The notes beneath the pieces are model-generated. The model made no database searches. It was not told the DNA's origin and saw only the letters and a list, made by a program, of their open reading frames with translations. From Auriscalpium vulgare (Eukaryota > Basidiomycota > Agaricomycetes > Russulales > Auriscalpiaceae), in contig JAHBBC010000014.1 of the NCBI GenBank assembly GCA_019915015.1, positions 1,054,001-1,118,000 of the forward strand: a stretch of 64,000 nt of DNA, written 5' to 3'. The position numbers and the translations under genes are program-made. Each line of letters begins with the position of its first letter. Position 1 is the stretch's first letter. Below are positions 58,496-64,000 of this stretch, one piece after another.

Positions 58496-60849
58496 ATGGC
58501 AGTCGGCGGACTCTCACCGGCCCACTTGCTCTTCCTGCCACCGGAAATTCTCGAAGAAATCCTCATCCTCACCACAATCTTCGGCTTCCCAACTGCGGTC
58601 TCGGTAGCCTCTCAGACTTGCCGCGCGCTGCATGATCTCGTCTACCACCAGTTTCACAAGCACCTGTGGCGGGAAATATTCATCCGGGTCTTCGACGATC
58701 CGCGGCCGGCACGCGACGTGGCGAGGCATGGCGCGGACACGTCCGCAGGGATAGGAACCAGCCATTTTGACAAGGGAAAAGGCAATGCATCGACTTCCCA
58801 GTTGGATGAATTTCCATGGGAAGAAGAGTACAAGGCCCGCATCTGGACGGCACGATTTATCCACCATCTAACGGATCCAGCGTCTCATATTCTGTGCCCA
58901 CCAACAGCGGGTGAGCTGCACAAAGTAGTCAAGACTCTGCTCCACGTCGTTAGCACGTTGGCACCCCTCCCATCCGCCTCGCTCACCGGTATATCGCCCT
59001 CATCGCATCCGCACCCCGTGTTTCCTCCTCTGTCTGTCGCAACGCACACACAGCCGAAACTCATATCTAAGTCGAAGAATATCATCTGGCTAGCAGATGT
59101 ACTCTCCTCAGGGCTCCCGGAAGCCCTGAAGAACAGACTCTCTGCCGTTGAGGACGGGCGTGTGGAGATCGTCAAGGTTCCCGAGGTCTATGATGGCTTG
59201 CTAGCGAAGCTGATCGCGCAGACGGGGCTCATGGAACACGGCCGTGGAAGCTATAGATCATCCGGCTCACACTTGCAAGACGCTGCTAGCGCAGGATTCG
59301 CCGAGCACGGCGGGGCTATTTTGCAGACAGCCAACGAATCCGAGGCCAGCGACGAGGCCGTCGCCGGAAGCAGCTCCGCTTCTGCTGACAGCCCGGTGTC
59401 ATTACAAGCGTCTGACGACGACGACGATTTTCATGCAGTCCCGGGCGAACTCGAACCCAACATAATTGTCGGCGAGCTGCCCGAGCAGCGCGGAATACGA
59501 CGCTTAGCGCGCATGCGCGTTTATAACATGTCTTACCTCCACAGGGACCGACAATTCGGGCCGTTCCTTCCCATTCCACCCTTACCTTCAGCACCCGCCG
59601 ACTCCAGGTCTCCATCCCTCGCGTCCCCGTACTTCTCGGATGAGGCCCCACCCCCGCCGGCCATCCCTGAAGCCAATATCTTCCTTTCGACCCTCGAAGA
59701 TGGCGAGGGCCCCGAAGACCCGTTCGACGCAGACTTTGACGACGACGACGAGCATGAGGTGGCAATCCCCCACACTTTTCACAGTCAGTTACGCGATTCC
59801 GCCCTTACGGACGTGCCGGCATCCGCGTTGCTGTTCGACTGGGCGTGGATCAGCGCAGCACGGCAGGTCATCGAGTTGAACCTGCGCGACCTGCTCGCGG
59901 AAAGGCATCACAACATGATGCGCGCGCTTATGACCTTGGAGAGCCTGCGGGCATGTTCGGCACCGGCATTGCTGGAAGAGAATCTCACGGGCAGCGACGA
60001 TGCGGAATCACTTCGGCCACAAGTTGGGGAGGACGGGCAGTTCGCCGAGGGCGAGGGATGGGATTGGGCGGGTGTGGAAGGGCAGTGGAGGTGCGTGATT
60101 GTAGCGAGGCTGTCCTTCTAAGGTGCTGACAGGATTTACTTTGTAGGCGGTGTGTTTGTTGGCTCGATTACCGTGATTTGATCGGTGAGTCTCGTAAGGC
60201 TGCATGTGTACCATACTCATGCGTTCCTTTCGACAGCCAACAACGTGCGTCCAGGACGAGCTTAGGAGAAACTGACACCAACGACTGTTTAGGTCCGTGA
60301 ACTACACACGCGGTTCAATGACCAATCACTCTGCGAAGTTATGCGCATTATTCCGTTCACGCTGCGCGTCGCGTCATACTCGTCCGCACCCCCCGAATGG
60401 CCGGGGCGCCCGAAGATCCACGTTGAGGGCGAGATCTCAGGTAGCGGCTCGCACACGCGTCGGGTGCGCGGGACGGTCGAGATGGTCGGCGGGGGAGACG
60501 TGCGGTGGTCCATGGCAAGTGCCGCCCTTTCTACGTCTCATAGATGACGTGAGCTGATCGTGTGTTGAGGCAGATCACGCTGCGGGAGGACGGGGATGGT
60601 GAGTGGCAGTCTGAAGGCGTGCAGCTGGGCGGGCTGAGGTCCGCGACGGGCGTCATCGGCCTGTGGACCGGCGCGGAGCACGAACAGATGGATCCGCTCG
60701 GTGTGTCTTTCCCCCTCCATCGCTGCCCGCTCTAACCATATAGCACAGGGGCATTCTGGTCGTGGAAAGTTGGCCCGATCGGCGACAGGACGCGCGAGGC
60801 GCAGACAGTCCAAGGCAAAGCGCTTCAGCTCCGTACGCCCCCGAAATAG
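58496..60849 (+). CDS. F-box protein with conserved C-terminal domain
   Basis: Probable SCF ubiquitin-ligase adaptor. Six exons (58496-60090, 60147-60184, 60237-60244, 60293-60514, 60574-60700, 60749-60849) total 2091 nt, 696 residues. The F-box is at the start (LFLPPEILEEILILTTIFGF, then CRALHDLVYHQFHKHLWREI). A long middle part has acidic disordered stretches (ASDDDDDFHA, FDADFDDDDEHE). The C-terminus reads WRRCVCWLDYRDLIANNVRE, then VEGEISGSGSHTRRVRGTVE and GLRSATGVIGLWTGAEHEQM, a beta-rich domain ending GPIGDRTREAQTVQGKALQL. Exon 3 is only 8 nt, and the intron at 60515-60573 begins with GCAAGT, a GC-AG intron. Both are needed to keep the frame. Confidence 0.85.
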
Positions 60850-61464
60850 ACTGACCGACCTCTTGCTCCTCATGGATAACGCGAACGCTCCGCTCCGAAA
60901 CACTTGCATACGCCTGCTTTTACTCCTCCTGCGCTCGTTGACATCGCTTTCATACCTACACTCGCTTATAGCGGCGCTTGAGGAGATATCGCGATTGGCA
61001 GCGGCGAACTTGTAAGTTGGACTTTTGGAGTTTGTGTCTTTCTCGGTGCACACCGCAAGTGTACGCTTGTTTATGTGATGCCTTCTAAACTGTTTTTGTT
61101 TTGTCGGCTGCGCAGCTGTCTTCTGTGGGGATTATATATTGTACATATGTTTGTAGTTTACGACACGATATTACTATGATGGATTAGAGTATGTTCGCTT
61201 TTGGTGCCCCGATGGTGAGCTGTTGGTATATCCAAATTTGCACGCGCACAAGGGCGAGGAGCATTTGCCGTGGCATGGATGTCATGCATTGTTAAGGCAA
61301 CGTCAGCGACCGGTACAGATCCAAAGTTTGACGGTCAAATAGCTTCAAAACTGCCGCACTTAAAACAATTCCGAAGGAGGGGCCCAAGAACATGATGCAT
61401 TAAAAACAAGTAAATCAACGGCACTAAGTATAGCCATCACCGCCGTGTGCACTCCAGTGACATC
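60850..61464. other. Convergent intergenic region
   Basis: About 600 AT-rich bases, 3' UTR of the F-box gene and flank of the small secreted-peptide gene. Nothing else seen. Confidence 0.65.
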
Positions 61465-61780
61465 CTACCCAACCCCACGAACTTGACTTCGCCTACCACT
61501 CAGCCCTCTAGAGCGTCGCGACGCCAGGGGCCCGCAATATCGATGTCGGTGCTGCCCTCTCCGCGACGCCAGGGGCCCGTCGATGTCGGGGCTGTCCTGA
61601 CGGAAACTACGTGCAGAAGGTGAAAAGTGAGCAAAGCATGGACGGAGACAACAGCCAAAATACTCACCTCAGATCAGCCGGAGCAGCGGCGGGCGCAGCA
61701 AATGCGGGAACGAACGCAGCGGCAAGAGCAAGCGGTGCGAATGTAACGGTCAAACGCATATTAGGTGAAAAGTATGACAT
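61465..61780 (-). CDS. Small secreted peptide precursor with dibasic repeats
   Basis: Two exons, 61668-61780 and 61465-61606, 84 residues. The start is MSYFSPN or the inner MRLTVTFAPLALAAAF, a clear signal peptide ending in an Ala/Pro-rich stretch (FAAPAAAPADL). The second exon holds a repeated DNA unit, so GPLASRR appears twice, followed by GLSGRRSQVRGVG. Each repeat ends in Arg-Arg, the kind of site cut by Kex2. In another frame the same DNA gives GPWRR twice, but the canonical splice does not lead into that frame. No family recognised; the second exon's frame is the weak point. Confidence 0.4.
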
Positions 61781-63278
61781 GGTTGTGCGTTGAGGACAGC
61801 AAACGAGTTCAGGCAACAGATGGCGTAGACGTGCTGTATTTATACGGATGGCCCACGGATGGTGACGCGGTGACGGGGCTTGCTGACATTTTTTAACGCG
61901 AAGAGCCAGGAAGAACCCCACTCTTCCATATGTTGCAGTTGCAGGGTGGCGATTCGACTCAATAGTCGGTGAGGACATGTTGACCGAGTGTGCTTACATG
62001 GACTAATGAGATGGAGAGCTGGAGAGCAATGTCATATAGATAAAAGCTGACTCTGGCGATGCAGCATGCGGCCGACCTTTACGCCAAGAGCACCAGTCGT
62101 TCAGACTCGTTCAGTCACCAGGAGATGCAGCGATACTTAGATTTCGCCTTGACTACATAGTATAAGCATCCAGTCGTCCGCTACTACTTATGATTATAGA
62201 GAGACCGCAAGCTGACATTCGGTGAAACGGTACACAGCAATGTAGTCTGGAGCATGGGAGCTGTAGGGTTCCAAGTGCAGGGACAGAGGCCTGCATGTGC
62301 GATCTAGAAGAGGCTCCAATTGATCCGTTGCATCTTCAGGGTAGCCGCAGCTCCGAGCCAGAAAAAATGAGGTAGAAGCCTGGCAGCCAGCCCTAGCCAG
62401 CCGGATGAGACATGCGCGGCGACACTCGTGGCCTCGTGTTGATTCCAAGAAGTTCGAAGATTTGATCTGGACTGGTAACGTCTTTGAGGGCATCGGATCG
62501 ATTTTGGAATCCTAGTGGAGACTGCTGTCAGCGCTGAGCGGCGAGTAGTAAACGCGCCTACAAGCCAGCTAGCATTACCTTGCTCGTTTTGCACCTGTTT
62601 CAAGTGTTTGCGTATCTCAGTCCAGTCTCCGAGAACTTGAGAAGTTAGAACGACGGCTCGTTGTCCTGCAGTTCTGGCCAGCCTCGATCCTGCATCGGAC
62701 AAGGTTACAGCGCGTTTCGAGTCTGATACCGCATCGGCATAAATGCCATCGCGCTTATGTAAGTAACTTGAAGTTCGTAGACGGTAGCATCTTCAACGAC
62801 GCCGGGGGGGGGTCCCCGGGCTATGTCGAAGAAAACAGATTCAGTACTTGCCCTGGATCTGATCTCAATGATCAATACCTATTACTTAGTCTCCGTAGCT
62901 GACTTTGAATGAGGACTAGTGACTCAGCGAGGAGGACCAGCTCCCAATCTCTGCTCATACCGTACTACACTCGTACTACCAATCCTTCCGGCCGTTTGTG
63001 CAAAATGACTCTACCCTAAGTGAGGTCGAAACAAATGAAAGTTGCTGCGCGTGTACAATGCATGCAATACATGCAAGCTGGTCGGCGAAAGAGTCAGTTT
63101 ACCGAGTATCTTTTTACGGAGACTACGACTACGAACAGAGTAGTGACGCAGCTGGTGACGATTTGCGTGACTCTGGTCCCAGTCAGCTGGTTGGTCATGC
63201 ATATGCAGCAAGTTACTCATGGGATGAGTATATATGATTGACAAATATATGAGAAGTTTCCGATGATTTCCAACTGAA
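61781..63278. other. Intergenic region with one weak coding patch
   Basis: About 1.5 kb upstream of both the small secreted gene and the MBL-fold gene. Besides the patch listed at 62393-62740 there is a run of nine G at about 62,805. Nothing else is supported. Confidence 0.5.
62393..62740 (-). other. Possible gene fragment, unrecognised
   Basis: Two minus-strand exons could join (about 62580-62740 and 62393-62511) with good GT-AG signals, reading TSQVLGDWTEIRKHLKQVQN then FQNRSDALKDVTSPDQIFEL. There is no ATG in frame before a stop, so an upstream exon would be needed or the gene is broken. No family known to me. Confidence 0.2.
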
Positions 63279-64000
63279 ATGTTGTCTGCCTCTCTTCCCC
63301 CACCGCGCCCCCACCAGGCGTATGCCATCATCTCAGCCCTCGAGGCTGGCCATCTTCAACTCCTTGGGGCGTGGTTCGTCGACCCGCCGCCCGCTGCCAG
63401 TTGGCAAGTGCCCACGCTCTCCTTCTTCCTCCGCCACTCCGTGAGCAAAGCCACACTCGTCTTCGACCTCGGACTCCCCTCCACTGTCCGAGAATTTCCA
63501 CCGGCATTCATTCCCATACTCAAGTACTTCGAACCCCTCACCACCCACACCGCCGCGAGCTCTCTCGAGGCTGGCGGACTCGACCCCAGCAAAGTGGACC
63601 AAGTGTGCTGCTCGCACGTGCATTTCGACCACATCGGCGAGCCTGCGCCCTTCACAGGAGCGGAGTTCCTCGTCGGCGCCGGCGCGCGTGCGCTGCTCGA
63701 GCACGCGTACCCGGACGACCCGCAGAGCAAGATCCCTGCCGGACACTTCCCTCTTGCACGCACCACCTTCCTCGACAGCGCAGATTGGGTGCCGGTCGGC
63801 CCGTTCCCCCGCGCGCTCGACCTTTATAACGACGGGAGCGTGCATATCATCGACGCACCGGGACATATGCCCGGCCATGTCAACCTCCTCGCGCGCACGT
63901 CGTCTGATGGCGGGTGGGTGTACCTTGCAGGGGACAGCTCGCATGACTGGCGCATCATCACGGGCGAGGCGAAGATAGCGCAGTTTCATGATCCGGGGAC
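63279..64000 (+). CDS. Metallo-beta-lactamase-fold hydrolase, 5' part
   Basis: Open from the ATG of MLSASLPPPRPHQAYAIISA to the end of the window without a stop or intron, 240 residues visible. Zinc ligands of the MBL fold: HVHFDHIG at residues 113-120 (HxHxDH), His196 in DAPGHMPGH, and Asp219 in LAGDSSHD. The order and the early VFDLG strand resemble the lactonase-like branch (AHL lactonase and similar fungal enzymes). There is no signal peptide, so the enzyme is likely intracellular. The substrate could be a lactone or another ester. The last histidine ligand and C-terminus lie beyond base 64000. Start choice: it gives the usual short N-terminus before SALEAGHL. Confidence 0.88.
   Translation, partial: MLSASLPPPRPHQAYAIISALEAGHLQLLGAWFVDPPPAASWQVPTLSFFLRHSVSKATLVFDLGLPSTVREFPPAFIPILKYFEPLTTHTAASSLEAGGLDPSKVDQVCCSHVHFDHIGEPAPFTGAEFLVGAGARALLEHAYPDDPQSKIPAGHFPLARTTFLDSADWVPVGPFPRALDLYNDGSVHIIDAPGHMPGHVNLLARTSSDGGWVYLAGDSSHDWRIITGEAKIAQFHDPG

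Noticed and set aside
1..64000. Bacterial-type systems (CRISPR, operons, Shine-Dalgarno sites)
   Set aside because: The intron-rich genes show a fungal nuclear genome, and no regularly spaced repeats were seen.

Overview
The window is genomic DNA of a filamentous basidiomycete, most likely an Agaricomycete. Genes are dense, sit on both strands and are cut by introns of about 50-60 nt that start with GTGCG or GTAAG and end in CAG or TAG. The families point the same way: a white-collar-1 photoreceptor with no GATA zinc finger, F-box-like/LRR proteins, a DUF3455 secreted protein, eukaryotic DUF262 proteins, a CYP monooxygenase and a hAT transposon of the type common in mushrooms. I saw no tRNA, rRNA or CRISPR array.

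Layout. 1-9.8 kb, all on the minus strand: the 5' part of a GH3 beta-xylosidase, a short-chain dehydrogenase, white-collar-1 (with a one-base frameshift in its LOV domain as given) and a mitochondrial PDH-kinase-type protein kinase. 11-18 kb: mitochondrial [2Fe-2S] ferredoxin (+), F-box-like protein (-), a fragment like the N-terminal domain of fungal STAND proteins (-), a damaged ORF (+) and a secreted, probably GPI-anchored six-hairpin glycosidase (+). 18.7-21.3 kb: an OPT oligopeptide transporter (-).

21.9-27.2 kb: a complete hAT element, bounded by a perfect 8-bp target-site duplication and 20-bp terminal inverted repeats. Its single intact gene reads, after splicing, as a Ulp1-type SUMO protease fused to a hAT transposase of about 1394 residues. 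This is the most unusual object in the window. 27.2-30.4 kb is GC-rich and holds no gene I can support.

30.4-41.5 kb: KISH/TMEM167 (+), condensin SMC2 (-), a DUF262 gene with an RS-rich tail (+) and a DUF3455 secreted protein (-). 44-64 kb: F-box-like/LRR protein (+), a P450 pseudogene (+), an FCP1-type HAD phosphatase-like protein with a degenerate motif (-), spindle-checkpoint MAD1 (-), a second DUF262 gene (+), a Cys-motif hypothetical (-), an F-box protein (+), a small secreted peptide precursor (-) and the start of a metallo-beta-lactamase-fold hydrolase (+).

How the genes relate: most are independent housekeeping or secretory functions. Two patterns stand out. The two DUF262 paralogues share intron positions, and each is head-to-head with a mitotic chromosome gene (SMC2 and MAD1). 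The hAT element lies between OPT and an apparently empty region and looks like a recent insertion. Splice sites were inferred by eye from GT-AG signals, reading frame and family fit. Where exon sums are quoted, they are multiples of three.
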